DNA of 64,000 bases, taken from the NCBI RefSeq assembly GCF_013248965.1, contig NZ_JABRVQ010000010.1, positions 47,841 through 111,840 on the forward strand, given 5' to 3'. Shown in pieces: positions 45,649 through 55,610 of this stretch. The notes below the pieces were generated by a model. It saw only the letters and a list, made by a program, of their open reading frames with translations, had not been told where the DNA came from and ran no database searches. The stretch is from Psychrobacter okhotskensis. GTDB lineage: Bacteria; Pseudomonadota; Gammaproteobacteria; Pseudomonadales; Moraxellaceae. Made by a program: the position numbers and the translations under genes. Position 1 is the first letter of the stretch. Each line of letters begins with the position of its first letter.

Positions 45649-45685
45649 AAAAAAGCCTTCCATATCATAATGATGTAGAAGGCTC
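45649..45685 (-). terminator. Terminator of the hydroxyproline unit
   Basis: Read on the minus strand, AGCCTTCTACATCAT pairs with ATGATATGGAAGGCT (three mismatches) and is followed by a T run, 37 bp after the symporter stop. The rest of 45416-45721 is AT-rich and probably contains the dnaE promoter. Confidence 0.8.
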
Positions 45686-45721
45686 TGATAGGTGAAAGAT
45701 TTACGATTATTTAGCTAATAT

Positions 45722-47170
45722 TTAACGCTTATCATGTTTATCACTATAAGCTATCCAAAAGTCTGCGTTTTCAACGCCTGCTTTTCTAGGGTCAAAGACA
45801 GGATCGAGTCCTAGCTTCATTTGCTCGTCGTAGTCTTTTAACACTTTTAACGCCGTTTTGCTGAGTAAGACGATGGCGATGAAGTTAAGGTAACACATAC
45901 TGCCGAAACCAATATCACCTAGCGCCCACATAACACCGACTGATTGCATACTACCAGTGAAGCAGATTATTAAGAATATAATTTTTAATATTGGCTTTAG
46001 TACTGGATAGCGTAGCTTGCTATCCAAATAGACTAGGGTGGTTTCAGCGATGTAGTAATAAGCAATCAAGCAAGTAAAGGCAAATAAGAAGATAGCAATA
46101 GCAACAAAACCGCTACCGAATTGACTAAATACCGTTGATACTGCGGCTTGAGTAAATGCGGTTCCAGCTGCAATGCCAGGCATGTTTTCGACTAAGACCA
46201 AGCCTTCGGCAGGAATAACGTTATACATGCCGGTAGACAAGATCATAAGCGCGGTTGCAGTACAGACGAGAACCGTATCAACATAGATAGAAAAGCTTTG
46301 CACCAAACCTTGTTTGGCAGGGTGAGAGACTTCTGCAGCAGCGGAGCTGAAAGTAGCTTCGCCTGCACCAGCAACGTTTGAGAATACAGCACGGCGCACA
46401 CCCCAAGATATTGCTAAACCAACAATACCGCCAAAGACAGCATCCATACCAAACGCACTTTTGAAAATAAGAGCGAACATAGCAGGTAGGTTTGAGGCAT
46501 TAAAGGCCAAGACAATAACCATCAACAGAATATAGCCAATTGCCATAAAGGGCACAACCGTGCCAGCAAAACTGGCGATACGTTTGACACCGCCAAAGAT
46601 AATAAAGGCCAATAGAGCAACGATGATGGCACCAGTTATGACGGGTGGGATATTAAAGGCGGTATTGAAAGAGTCGGCAATGGTGTTGGCTTGCACGCCC
46701 GGCACCAAAACACCATAAGAAAGACAAGTGACTGCTGCTACTAGAATAGCGAATGGCTTCATCTTTAGACCACGTTCGATATAGAAGGGCGAGCCGCCAC
46801 GATATTGATCATCGACCGTATGCTTATAAACCTGTGCAAGGGTAGACTCAATAAAAGCACTCGCACCGCCAAGTAAGCCCATGACAATCATCCAAAATAC
46901 CGCTCCTGGACCACCCGCTGCGATAGCGGTGGCCACCCCTGCGATATTACCAACCCCAATACGACCTGATAACGCCATACAAAAGGCTTGGAAAGAGCTA
47001 ATACCTTGGGTTGAAGTTTGCTTATCAAACAACAGTCTAGTCATCTCTTTGAGATAGCGAAACTGGACACCGCGAGTCATCACGGTAAAATAAATGCCGA
47101 CACCGAGTGCCAAATAAACTAACGCATCGCTCCATATATAGCCGACGATGGTATTAATAATCGCTTCCAT
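45722..47170 (-). CDS. Alanine/glycine:cation symporter (AGCS family)
   Basis: Sodium-coupled amino acid importer of 482 residues with about 11 membrane helices. Family motifs: ALSGRIGVGNIAGVATAIAAGGPGAVFWM near the N-terminus, GLAISWGVRRAVFSNVAGAGEA in the middle, and IAYYYIAETTLVYL. It is the last gene of the hydroxyproline catabolic unit, 89 bp after the aldehyde dehydrogenase. Substrates of the family are alanine, glycine and related amino acids; here hydroxyproline is a reasonable guess from context only. AAGTAAGGCC precedes the ATG. Confidence 0.88.
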   Translation of the reverse strand: MEAIINTIVGYIWSDALVYLALGVGIYFTVMTRGVQFRYLKEMTRLLFDKQTSTQGISSFQAFCMALSGRIGVGNIAGVATAIAAGGPGAVFWMIVMGLLGGASAFIESTLAQVYKHTVDDQYRGGSPFYIERGLKMKPFAILVAAVTCLSYGVLVPGVQANTIADSFNTAFNIPPVITGAIIVALLAFIIFGGVKRIASFAGTVVPFMAIGYILLMVIVLAFNASNLPAMFALIFKSAFGMDAVFGGIVGLAISWGVRRAVFSNVAGAGEATFSSAAAEVSHPAKQGLVQSFSIYVDTVLVCTATALMILSTGMYNVIPAEGLVLVENMPGIAAGTAFTQAAVSTVFSQFGSGFVAIAIFLFAFTCLIAYYYIAETTLVYLDSKLRYPVLKPILKIIFLIICFTGSMQSVGVMWALGDIGFGSMCYLNFIAIVLLSKTALKVLKDYDEQMKLGLDPVFDPRKAGVENADFWIAYSDKHDKR

Positions 47171-47259
47171 GGCCTTACTTCCCTGTAAGTATGTGACTAA
47201 AGGCTTAAATCATTTAAGCTGTTTTTTTAATTTATGACTGTACTGACTGAACACGCTTG

Positions 47260-48756
47260 TTAATTAACTAACCAGATAGTCTTGGTCTGTGCATATTGCG
47301 ATAAGGCTTCTAAACCATTGTCACGACCGCCAAACCCTGATTGTTTATAACCGCCAAATGGCGTCGTGATATCACCTTCTGAAAAACCGTTGATTGAAAC
47401 AGTGCCCGCTTTAATAGACGATGCAACACGATAAGCGCGCTTGATGTTCTGTGTATAAAAAGAAGCGGCGAGCCCATAGTTGGTTTCATTGGCTAATTTG
47501 ATGGCTTCTTCTTCGGTCTCAAAACTCGTTACCGCCAGCAAAGGACCAAATACTTCTTCCTTGAACAAAGTCATATCGGCTGTAACATCATCAAAAATAG
47601 TCGGTTCAATATACCAGCCACTGCCTAAATCTTCACGAGTGTTGCCACCTGCAACGATCGTTGCACCTTCCTCTTTAGCAGTCTGTAAATAATGTGAAAC
47701 TTTGTCAAAATGGGCTTTTTCAATCATCGGACCAATGGCAGTATCAGGATCGTAAGGTGAGCCGACCTTCCAACCTTTTAGACCGTTTTTTAGTTGCTCA
47801 AGTAGCACTTGTTTTTGGCTACTATGTACCAGCAGACGTGAACCACAGCTACAATTTTCACTCATATTCCAAAACGCGGCTGATAGGATATCATTAATGG
47901 CAGCGTCATCGAGTACAGCATCGTCAAAGACTATTTGTGGGCTTTTACCGCCGCATTCTAAGACGATTTCTTTTAGATTACTTTGTGCTGAGTATTGTAA
48001 AAACAGACGTCCGACCTCAGTTGAGCCAGTGAAAGACACTATGTCAACATCCATATGTTGACCGAGTGCGGCACCGACATTTTCACCAAGGCCACAGACC
48101 ATTTGCAGCGCTTCTCTGGGCACGCCAGCTTCATAGGCAAGCTCGGTTAAACGATAAGCCGATAGAGAGGTCAGCTCAGCAGGTTTAACAATAACGGAGT
48201 TGCCCATAATGAGAGCAGGGGCGACTTTCCAAGCGTACATTTGGGCTGGGAAGTTCCAAGGTAATACCGCACCAACGACACCAATGGGCTCTTGCACGAT
48301 AAGTCCTAAAGCCGCGTTACCTGTCGGCGCGACTTTGCCAAATACCTTATCAGCGGCCTCGGCATACCATTCAAAAGTTTCAATAGTCGCTGGCATGTCA
48401 GTGTTTAAGCATTCGGTAATCGGCTTGCCCGCATCCACACAATCTAATGCTGCCAGCTCCTCGACGTGCTCATGCATGAGTGCACACCAGCGCTGCACAA
48501 TAGCCTTGCGCTCAGCAGGAGCCAGACGACGCCATTCACCGTTTTCAAAAGCATCGCGAGCGACTTGCACGGCAGTATCGACATCATCGCTAGTACCTGA
48601 CGCAATTTGACCGATAATACTGTTATCAATCGGCGTGTAATTGTCCAAAGTAGCGTCTGATAAGCCATCCGCTGCTATTAAGTGACCCGCCCATAATTGC
48701 TGCTGTTTTGCTTTCTCAAATACTTGTTGTTTGGTAGATTGTTGTTTGGCGCTCAT
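47260..48756 (-). CDS. Aldehyde dehydrogenase, candidate alpha-ketoglutarate semialdehyde dehydrogenase
   Basis: NAD(P)-dependent aldehyde dehydrogenase of 498 residues. Key residues: Asn168 in PWNFP, Lys191 in IVKPAE, Glu267 in LECGGKSP, catalytic Cys302 in SENCSCGSRLLV, GSTEVGR cofactor motif and EEVFGPLLAV. By sequence it is of the PuuC-like group. In the hydroxyproline pathway the last step oxidises 2,5-dioxopentanoate to 2-oxoglutarate, which suits its position after the DapA-like gene. A betaine or gamma-aminobutyraldehyde substrate is not excluded. AAGGATTAGAAAA is the ribosome binding site. Confidence 0.88.
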   Translation of the reverse strand: MSAKQQSTKQQVFEKAKQQQLWAGHLIAADGLSDATLDNYTPIDNSIIGQIASGTSDDVDTAVQVARDAFENGEWRRLAPAERKAIVQRWCALMHEHVEELAALDCVDAGKPITECLNTDMPATIETFEWYAEAADKVFGKVAPTGNAALGLIVQEPIGVVGAVLPWNFPAQMYAWKVAPALIMGNSVIVKPAELTSLSAYRLTELAYEAGVPREALQMVCGLGENVGAALGQHMDVDIVSFTGSTEVGRLFLQYSAQSNLKEIVLECGGKSPQIVFDDAVLDDAAINDILSAAFWNMSENCSCGSRLLVHSSQKQVLLEQLKNGLKGWKVGSPYDPDTAIGPMIEKAHFDKVSHYLQTAKEEGATIVAGGNTREDLGSGWYIEPTIFDDVTADMTLFKEEVFGPLLAVTSFETEEEAIKLANETNYGLAASFYTQNIKRAYRVASSIKAGTVSINGFSEGDITTPFGGYKQSGFGGRDNGLEALSQYAQTKTIWLVN

Positions 48757-48867
48757 TTTTCTAATCCTTATCTGCTAAGTTTGATGTCATCGATTCGAGA
48801 TTTGAATACGGCATCAAATTTAGCGTGGGTTATCCTTAACATTGTTTTTACTAAGCTGAGCTGAGTG

Positions 48868-49749
48868 CTATTTAGACAGTAAGGCTAAAAACTCTGCTTT
48901 TTCGTCTTCTGGCATGTCAGTTAGTGGCACGCGAACTGAGCCGACATCCATGCTGCCTTTTAAACATCCCGCTTTGGCCTTTTGGTTGTAGTTGCCAGAC
49001 TCCATAGAATGGATAGCAGGATAAATCTCACTCATGATTTGCTTGGCCTTATCCCAGTCGCCTTGCTGGGTGGCGTTAAATAATGCGACTTGTTCTGCTG
49101 GGAAGACGTTCGCTGCGCCTGCGATCCAGCTTTTTGCACCCCAAAAGAAGAAATCAACGGGCTGATCATCACAGCCACAAACCACATCAAAGTCATCAAA
49201 ATTAGCTTGCAGCATGCGTAGCGCATGACTAAAGTCGCCGCTGCTTTCTTTTACACCGACGATGTTAGGATGCTTAGCTAGATGAGCAACAGTGTCAAAT
49301 TCAATGGCAACGCCAACACGATCAGGGAAGTTGTACATAATAATCGGCAGCTCACTAGCATCCGCGACTTTTTCGAAGTGAGCGATGATGCCATCTTGCT
49401 CAGGTAAGCTATAAGGGGTGGCAGACAGCATCAGGCCGTCATAACCTAAGGCTTTGGCTTGTGCGGCAAGCTCAATAGAGTGGTCAGTCGATAAGCTGTT
49501 GATACCAGCAATCAGAGTGACTTTATTTTCAGCGCCTTTATTTTTTGCGGCTGCAGCGATAGTGGTTAATACGAGCTCGCGCTCTGCGGCCGAAAACGTA
49601 TAGTACTCACCTGTGGTACCGCAAGCGACGATACCGGCTACGCCTTTGTCGATAAAAGCTTCGACCAGTGTCGTTAATTTTTGCGCATCAACGTCGCCGT
49701 TATTGTCGAAAGGGGTGACGATTGGGACTAAAATTCCATTTATGTTCAT
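48868..49749 (-). CDS. DapA-family lyase, candidate pyrroline-4-hydroxy-2-carboxylate deaminase
   Basis: Class I aldolase-fold enzyme of 293 residues. The dihydrodipicolinate synthase family motifs are GTTGEYYTFS, Tyr139 in MYNFPDR and Schiff-base Lys167 in GVKESSG. It is between genes for D-hydroxyproline oxidation and aldehyde dehydrogenase. In that pathway a DapA homologue removes water and ammonia from 1-pyrroline-4-hydroxy-2-carboxylate to give 2,5-dioxopentanoate. A lysine-synthesis DapA is unlikely given this context, but sequence alone is not decisive. AAGGATAGTCTC precedes the ATG. Confidence 0.87.
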   Translation of the reverse strand: MNINGILVPIVTPFDNNGDVDAQKLTTLVEAFIDKGVAGIVACGTTGEYYTFSAAERELVLTTIAAAAKNKGAENKVTLIAGINSLSTDHSIELAAQAKALGYDGLMLSATPYSLPEQDGIIAHFEKVADASELPIIMYNFPDRVGVAIEFDTVAHLAKHPNIVGVKESSGDFSHALRMLQANFDDFDVVCGCDDQPVDFFFWGAKSWIAGAANVFPAEQVALFNATQQGDWDKAKQIMSEIYPAIHSMESGNYNQKAKAGCLKGSMDVGSVRVPLTDMPEDEKAEFLALLSK

Positions 49750-49853
49750 GAGACTATCCTTATTGGTGTTGATATTGTTGGTGGTTTAATGGGTAATGAT
49801 TCAATGATGAATCGGTTGATTTTTGCTTGGTTCATAACCGTTGAATAAGCAGC

Positions 49854-51101
49854 TTATTTAAAACGAGCCAGTTGATACGGTTTTGGATCGATAGTATGGT
49901 CTTCATCAAAATAGTATTCTGCAATCATTTGCGCACTAATGACGGCTTGCGTTAAACCTAAATGCTGATGACCAAAGCTTAAAAATACGCGCTCGATTTT
50001 GTCGATGACTGGCAAGGAGTCTGCGGTCGATGGACGAAAACCCATCCATGACACGCTATCGCTAGCATCTAACGGAGCTTTTAACATAGGCTGCGCATGT
50101 TGTAAGAGTATTTGCGCACGCTGCATATTGGCAGGCGCATCAAGTCCTGCGTACTCTACCGTACCCGCCAAACGTAGGCCTTCTTGCATCGGTGTCATAA
50201 CAAAGCGCCGATCCAAACTCGATACGGGAATCTGTAATCGCGCGCTTTCATGAGGTAGCATTAAGTGATAACCACGTTCGGTATCTAAAGGTATGTTGAC
50301 GCCTGTTAGTTGCTTGGCCAAGGCTTTAGAGTGGGCGCCTGCTGATAGCATCACTTTGGACGCTGTCATATCACCTTGACTGGTGGTTAAATGAACACCA
50401 TCTGCACCATTAGTCGCTGCAAGGACGCGACAATGTTCAATAACATGACCGCCCAATTGTATAAAGGTATTGTGAAGCTGATTAATGACAGCTTTTAAAT
50501 TGGTGATATGTCCTGTATTTGGGAAAAATAACGCCGCTAATTGGTTATCTTGTAAGGCAGGCTCACGCTCTAATAAATCCTCTTTGCTCAACAGCTCATT
50601 TCTCACATCAATGTCATTGAGACGCTTGCCGTGTGCTGTTAATAGCTCAAGACTACTAGGCTTTTCAACCGTTAATAACGAACCCTTTACTTGTATCCAG
50701 TCGCCTAATTGCCACTGATCAGCAAAACCTTGCCATGCTTGCAGGCTGTTTTGATTTAAGCTTAACAACGCTTGATGAATCCGCTCAAATGGCTCAGGGC
50801 GCATATTCATGAGCAACTGCATTGCCCACGGCAACAAACGCGGTAGATAGCGCCAGTCTATGCGCAGCGGTCCAGTCGGATTCAATAACATAGCGGGTAC
50901 ATGACGGAGCATACTGGCATCAGCAATGGGGAATACTTGCTCGGTAGCGATATGACCGGCGTTACCAAATGACGCACCTTGACCCACTTCGTTGGCGTCC
51001 AGCAGTGCGACTTTTACGCCTCGCGCTTGCAACGTCACTGCAGCCGCTAGACCGATAATGCCGCCACCAATGATATGTAAGTCGACGTTTGAGGTAGTCA
51101 T
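49854..51101 (-). CDS. FAD-dependent D-amino acid dehydrogenase, candidate D-hydroxyproline dehydrogenase
   Basis: DAO-family flavoprotein of 415 residues. FAD motif IIGGGIIGLAAAVTL at the N-terminus with the ribose-binding Asp in ALLDANEVGQGAS, then SFGNAGHIATEQ and the C-terminal GFRPSTADSLPVIDK followed by LSFGHQHLGLTQA. It resembles DadA-like membrane-linked dehydrogenases that pass electrons to the respiratory chain. Next to the epimerase it should oxidise cis-4-hydroxy-D-proline to the pyrroline. A general D-amino acid role is the alternative. Confidence 0.88.
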   Translation of the reverse strand: MTTSNVDLHIIGGGIIGLAAAVTLQARGVKVALLDANEVGQGASFGNAGHIATEQVFPIADASMLRHVPAMLLNPTGPLRIDWRYLPRLLPWAMQLLMNMRPEPFERIHQALLSLNQNSLQAWQGFADQWQLGDWIQVKGSLLTVEKPSSLELLTAHGKRLNDIDVRNELLSKEDLLEREPALQDNQLAALFFPNTGHITNLKAVINQLHNTFIQLGGHVIEHCRVLAATNGADGVHLTTSQGDMTASKVMLSAGAHSKALAKQLTGVNIPLDTERGYHLMLPHESARLQIPVSSLDRRFVMTPMQEGLRLAGTVEYAGLDAPANMQRAQILLQHAQPMLKAPLDASDSVSWMGFRPSTADSLPVIDKIERVFLSFGHQHLGLTQAVISAQMIAEYYFDEDHTIDPKPYQLARFK

Positions 51102-51214
51102 AATTTTTCTCGATTACGTTCTTCTGATTAAGCACTCTCAATAGTGTTTACGCGTTTATCAATATATATGTCACTAATAAATCATTTCGCTTAATAAATA
51201 ATGCTACGAATCAA

Positions 51215-52201
51215 CTAAGATGGAATTCCCCATTTAAAAGGATCATTTTCTTGCACAATGAGTGTGGTCTCAGCACAAACATAAGCATGACCACAAATCG
51301 TTGGGATAATGGTCTGCTCAGGATAAGCCGTACCAGCTGCATTATTGAGCTCAGTTGCATATTGATAACTGCCAGTGAATACACTGCCAACAACACTTTG
51401 TTGGCGCCAGATTTGACCAGGCGCTAAGAGGTCGTCAGCAGCAAGGCAGGCAAGCTTGGCACTGGTGCCGGTGCCACAGGGTGAGCGGTCATAAGCAGCA
51501 CCTGGACATAAAACGAAGTTTTTACTATCGACTTGGTCATCATCGCTATCGGCAAATAACTCGATGTGGTCAATCTCGCCGCCGTTTTTGCCGGTGATAT
51601 TAGGAGCGATTAATGCTTGCTTAATTTGCATGGTTACTTGAGTCAATTTTTCGACATTATTTGCTTGAATGTCTTGTCCATGCTCACTGACTAAAAAGAA
51701 CCAATTGCCACCCCAAGCGATGTCGCCACGGATAAGCCCTAATTCAGGAACGTGAACGTCAACTTGTTTTTTATAACGGTAAGAAGGGACGTTTTGTACA
51801 CTACAGCTGCCATCATCATGTAAGGTTGCTTTAACCAGACCGACAGGAGTCTCTAGCCAGTGCACGCCTGCCGATATCTTTCGTTGATAAGCCAATGAGA
51901 CGATAACGCCAATCGTGCCGTGTCCGCACATGCCTAAATAACCAGCATTGTTAAAGAAAATAACGCTCGCTGTGGCTTTAGGATTGGTAGCAGGGAAGAG
52001 TAACGCACCGACAAGAACATCATTGCCGCGTGGCTCTAAGATGATACTTTTGCGTAGATGATCGAAGTTTTGTTTGAAGTATTGCAGCTTATCTTGAAGA
52101 GTGTCGCCGACGAGTTCAGGAAAGCCGTCATAGACCATACGAGTGGGCTCACCGCCCGTATGAGAGTCAATAATTTTAAAATTAAATAATATAGAAGACA
52201 T
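51215..52201 (-). CDS. 4-hydroxyproline 2-epimerase (proline racemase family)
   Basis: Proline racemase fold enzyme of 328 residues. Both catalytic cysteines are present: Cys92 in [10 protein letters not shown] and Cys242 in [12 protein letters not shown]. Two Cys indicate epimerase or racemase; the related trans-3-hydroxyproline dehydratases replace one with Ser or Thr. It opens [14 protein letters not shown] as usual. It is first in the catabolic unit, directly facing the AraC-type regulator. It should convert trans-4-hydroxy-L-proline to the D-epimer; proline racemase activity is less likely here. AGGGCG is the only ribosome binding site seen. Confidence 0.92.
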   Translation of the reverse strand: MSSILFNFKIIDSHTGGEPTRMVYDGFPELVGDTLQDKLQYFKQNFDHLRKSIILEPRGNDVLVGALLFPATNPKATASVIFFNNAGYLGMCGHGTIGVIVSLAYQRKISAGVHWLETPVGLVKATLHDDGSCSVQNVPSYRYKKQVDVHVPELGLIRGDIAWGGNWFFLVSEHGQDIQANNVEKLTQVTMQIKQALIAPNITGKNGGEIDHIELFADSDDDQVDSKNFVLCPGAAYDRSPCGTGTSAKLACLAADDLLAPGQIWRQQSVVGSVFTGSYQYATELNNAAGTAYPEQTIIPTICGHAYVCAETTLIVQENDPFKWGIPS

Positions 52202-52576
52202 GACTGACGCCCTAATTCATCCGTGAAAAAGTTATATTCCGCTTTTTATGCATGAGACCTAATGGTTTTAAGTTAACAGCCAATAGTTGGTTGTTATTTT
52301 CTGAGGTCTATATATAGAGTGGACTTTTTTAGAGAGAGCGTCTTGGTGTTTTTTCATGGATAAATGCGTATTTCTGCATAGTGGCTCGGTGTACACTAGA
52401 GAGGTCTGTGCCTAAAAATTGGCAATAAAATAGTCAGTTCGAAATAAAGTCGATACGTTAATAGCCACGTGCTGCTGCGGTAAATTTTTCTTGCGTGCTG
52501 TTCGCCAGCGTGACATAGCCTTCGAGTTATGGATGTTTGGCTGAATGTAAAATTGATATGACAGGGATGAGATGCG
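52202..52576. promoter_or_regulatory. Divergent control region of the hydroxyproline unit
   Basis: 375 bp between the epimerase gene and the AraC-type regulator. AGACCT at 52255-52260 and AGGTCT at 52304-52309 are inverted, and AGGTCT appears again at 52402-52407 within AGAGGTCTGTG. These may be binding half-sites of the regulator. The sequence near 52310 (TATATATAGAG) is a possible -10 region for the epimerase or the regulator. No gene was seen here. Confidence 0.5.
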
Positions 52577-53392
52577 ATGACTGATGTAATAACAGATGTA
52601 ATAGAAGATACCGCGCTTGCTATGCTTACCACGTCATTGCAGCAGAGTATGACTGTCTATCGTCCTGACAGCCGTGAGGCTTTTATCGGTAATGTCTCAT
52701 TATTACTACCGCTGCTGAATACTTTGACCAATGTGGTATTTTTTGTGAAAGATGAGCAGGCGCGTTATCAGCTGGCAAACAAAACCTTGTTAAAACGCTG
52801 TCAGTTGAGTCAGCACGAAGATATCGTGGGATTTACCACAGAAGAGGTGTTTTCGCATCGACAGAGTAGGGATTATATTTTGCAAGATATGAAGGTATTG
52901 CGAGAGGGGAAGTCTATCGTTGATAACTTAGAGCTGCACAGTTATGCGTCCGGTCAGTTAGGATGGTGTATTACCAATAAACTGCCTATCTATAATAAGA
53001 GCCAACAAGTGGTCGCCATGGTTGGGATATCGGTCGATATTGATGAAGATAACGAGCGCGTTTTACGTAAACACGCGCGCTTGGCTGAAGTCGCTCAGTT
53101 TGTACGAGCACATCTTGATCAAAAAATAAATATCGCCCAATTGGCCGACTTGGCTAATTTAAGCGTATCGCAGCTAGAGCGCACCTTTAAGGCCGTACTG
53201 AATATGTCGCCATTACAGTTTGTGCAAAAGCTGCGCTTGGAGTATGCGGTGAAGTTATTGGCTAGTCATGAGGTGTCAGTGACTCAGATATCGTTGAACT
53301 GCGGCTACAGCGATCACAGTGCTTTTAGCCGTCAGTTCAAACAATTCACGGGTTTGTCGCCCAGCCAATTTCGCCAAACGCATTTATCATAA
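52577..53392 (+). CDS. AraC-family regulator with a PAS-like sensor domain
   Basis: 271 residues. N-terminal sensor (about 45-155) has PAS features such as VVFFVKDEQARYQLANKTLLKR and VVAMVGISVDIDEDNER. The C-terminal double helix-turn-helix (about 172-268) carries INIAQLADLANLSVSQLERTF and VTQISLNCGYSDHSAFSRQFKQFTG, the AraC signature. It reads away from the epimerase gene and is its likely activator, sensing hydroxyproline or an intermediate. It ends 10 bp before the stop of ggt. GGGATGAG precedes the ATG. Confidence 0.9.
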   Translation: MTDVITDVIEDTALAMLTTSLQQSMTVYRPDSREAFIGNVSLLLPLLNTLTNVVFFVKDEQARYQLANKTLLKRCQLSQHEDIVGFTTEEVFSHRQSRDYILQDMKVLREGKSIVDNLELHSYASGQLGWCITNKLPIYNKSQQVVAMVGISVDIDEDNERVLRKHARLAEVAQFVRAHLDQKINIAQLADLANLSVSQLERTFKAVLNMSPLQFVQKLRLEYAVKLLASHEVSVTQISLNCGYSDHSAFSRQFKQFTGLSPSQFRQTHLS

Positions 53393-53402
53393 AAAAATCA
53401 AA

Positions 53403-55349
53403 TCAATACCCAACCACTGCCGCATCGACGATACGTGGATCTGAAGATCCATACACGCCATTTGGGGTCAGCATAATCGATTGCGTTGAGCCCATGGCAG
53501 ACTGCGGACTGACCTTATGTCCCATTGATTCTAGTTTTTTAATGGTATCGACATTAAGGGCTTTTTCGATACGAATCTCATCAGGCAGCCATTGGTCATG
53601 AATACGCGGTGCGTGAGTGGCTTCAGCGATATTCATGTCATGGTCGATGACGTTGGATATGACTTGTAGAACCGTGGTGATAATTCGGCTACCACCTGGG
53701 CTACCAGTAACGATGTAAGGCTTGCTGTCTTTGAATACCAGCGTCGGACTCATAGACGATAATGGACGTTTATTGGCTTCAACGGCATTTGCTTCACCGC
53801 CTAATAAGCCATAACCATTTGGCACACCCGGTTTGGCAGAAAAATCATCCATTTCATTATTCAATAAAATGCCTGTGCCATCAGCGACAAGACCTGTACC
53901 GTAAGAGAAGTTTAGCGTATAAGTATTGGCTATGGCATTGCCGTCTTTATCAACGACAGAGAAATGCGTGGTTTGATCGCTCTCATATGGTAGGGGATTG
54001 TTTGCTTTAATCGTCGAAGCTGGTGTGGCTTTGTTTGGATCGATTAGGCTACGCAGTTTATCCGCATAAGCCTGAGAGGTTAGACCACTGGTAGGTACGT
54101 CGATAAAATCAGAATCTCCCAAGTACTCAGCGCGATCCGCATAAGCGAGCTGCATCGCTTCTGCCATTAAGTGAATGGTTTGCGCGCTGTTTTGACCGTA
54201 GTCTTTTAGCGGGTAGCCTTCTAAGATATTTAAGATTTGCACGATATGGATACCACCAGAAGACGGTGGCGGCATCGAGACAATCTCATAACCACGATAG
54301 TCGCCTTTAACTGGCTCGCGAGCGATGGCTTCATAATTAGCCAAATCCTGTAAGCTCATGCTACCGCCAGCCTCATTGACCGCTTTGACCAACTTACTCG
54401 CGGTTTCCCCTTTATAAAATCCATCTGCGCCTTGTGCAGCAATCAGCTTAAGCGATTTTGCCAGTTCAGGCTGCTTTAAACGCTCACCGGGTTGATAGGC
54501 GCTGCCGTCAGGTTTAAAGAATATCTTTTTAGTACTTGGCCATTTTTGTAAACGCTCGCTCAAGGCGGTGAGCGACTCGGACAAGCCAGCCGTGACTTCT
54601 ATACCGTTCTCAGCCAGTGCAATTGCAGGTGCCATCACTTGCCCGCGACTCATGGTGCCATGATCTTCTAGTGCTTTGAGTAATCCTGCTACTGTCCCGG
54701 GTACGCCAACCGCTAGACCATGATAACGAGATAAATCACTGACAGCATTACCTTCCTCATCGAGATACATATCACGTGAGGCGCTACTTGGTGCTTTTTC
54801 ACGGTAATCGAGAGCCACTGTTTTGCCTTGCTTGGCGTCATAAATCATCATAAAACCACCGCCACCGATATTCCCAGCACGCGGCAAAGTCACTGCTAAG
54901 GCAAAGCCAACCGCGACCCCAGCATCAACCGCATTACCGCCGTCTTTTAAAATCTTGAGTCCAATATCAGAGGCAAGCGCTTCTTGGGTAGCGACCATAC
55001 CGTTCTTTGCCCAGACAGGATGATGAATGGCATCTTCAGAATAGATGGCTTGATCGGCATTGGCGTTGTTAATCGTGGAGGTAAGGGTATTGGTTTTGGC
55101 TCGTGTAACACGTTTGGTTTCAGACAACACAGTAGGATTATCAGCCATAATAGCGAGATTGATGGCGCTGGTATTAATCGATGTTGGGTTGATGGTAGTT
55201 GATTGATTGGTGGTTGGCTCAGCCGCATGAGCAGATAGCGATACTAAAAACGTACTGCTGATTAATAGAATAGCGGTTTTTATTTTTGCTCTGTTTTTAA
55301 AGTTATTTTGAGAAGCATTGATTTCATCTTTTGATATTAGATTTTGCAT
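53403..55349 (-). CDS. ggt: Gamma-glutamyltranspeptidase
   Basis: Periplasmic enzyme that splits glutathione and other gamma-glutamyl compounds. 648 residues from ATG 55349, set by AAGGAATTTATA; a TTG seven codons upstream is not preferred. Signal peptide ends near SLSAHAAEP after a longer n-region. A Thr/Asn/Ser-rich linker of about 60 residues precedes the domain that starts HPVWAKNGMVATQEALASD. Self-cleavage site is DQTTHFSVVDKDGNA, with the first or second Thr as new N-terminus and nucleophile. Later motifs are LLNNEMDDFSAKPGVPN, PLSSMSPT and VTGSPGGSRIITT. Closely follows E. coli Ggt after the linker. Convergent with the AraC gene, 10 bp apart. Confidence 0.95.
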   Translation of the reverse strand: MQNLISKDEINASQNNFKNRAKIKTAILLISSTFLVSLSAHAAEPTTNQSTTINPTSINTSAINLAIMADNPTVLSETKRVTRAKTNTLTSTINNANADQAIYSEDAIHHPVWAKNGMVATQEALASDIGLKILKDGGNAVDAGVAVGFALAVTLPRAGNIGGGGFMMIYDAKQGKTVALDYREKAPSSASRDMYLDEEGNAVSDLSRYHGLAVGVPGTVAGLLKALEDHGTMSRGQVMAPAIALAENGIEVTAGLSESLTALSERLQKWPSTKKIFFKPDGSAYQPGERLKQPELAKSLKLIAAQGADGFYKGETASKLVKAVNEAGGSMSLQDLANYEAIAREPVKGDYRGYEIVSMPPPSSGGIHIVQILNILEGYPLKDYGQNSAQTIHLMAEAMQLAYADRAEYLGDSDFIDVPTSGLTSQAYADKLRSLIDPNKATPASTIKANNPLPYESDQTTHFSVVDKDGNAIANTYTLNFSYGTGLVADGTGILLNNEMDDFSAKPGVPNGYGLLGGEANAVEANKRPLSSMSPTLVFKDSKPYIVTGSPGGSRIITTVLQVISNVIDHDMNIAEATHAPRIHDQWLPDEIRIEKALNVDTIKKLESMGHKVSPQSAMGSTQSIMLTPNGVYGSSDPRIVDAAVVGY

Positions 55350-55610
55350 TATAAATTCCTTTTTGAGCAATTGATGACACGTTTGGTCTGTAAAAATAAG
55401 ACTGTAAAAATAAAGAGGCTAGAACGTTAGGGCGTGCCTTAATTGACATAATGATTAGCGCCACGTTTGCTAGATAAACAGTCTTATCAAAAATGCTGAA
55501 AATTTTTAAGAAATACGTTCTAATCTTACTAAATTGTAACGCATTGTGATATAAATAATAGTGCTAGAATTTATTCGTTATTGTCTGTCTATTTATAAGA
55601 AGAAATTACT

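Noticed and set aside
48868..49749. Lysine-pathway dihydrodipicolinate synthase
   Set aside because: Family motifs are shared, but its position inside the hydroxyproline unit makes the deaminase role more likely.
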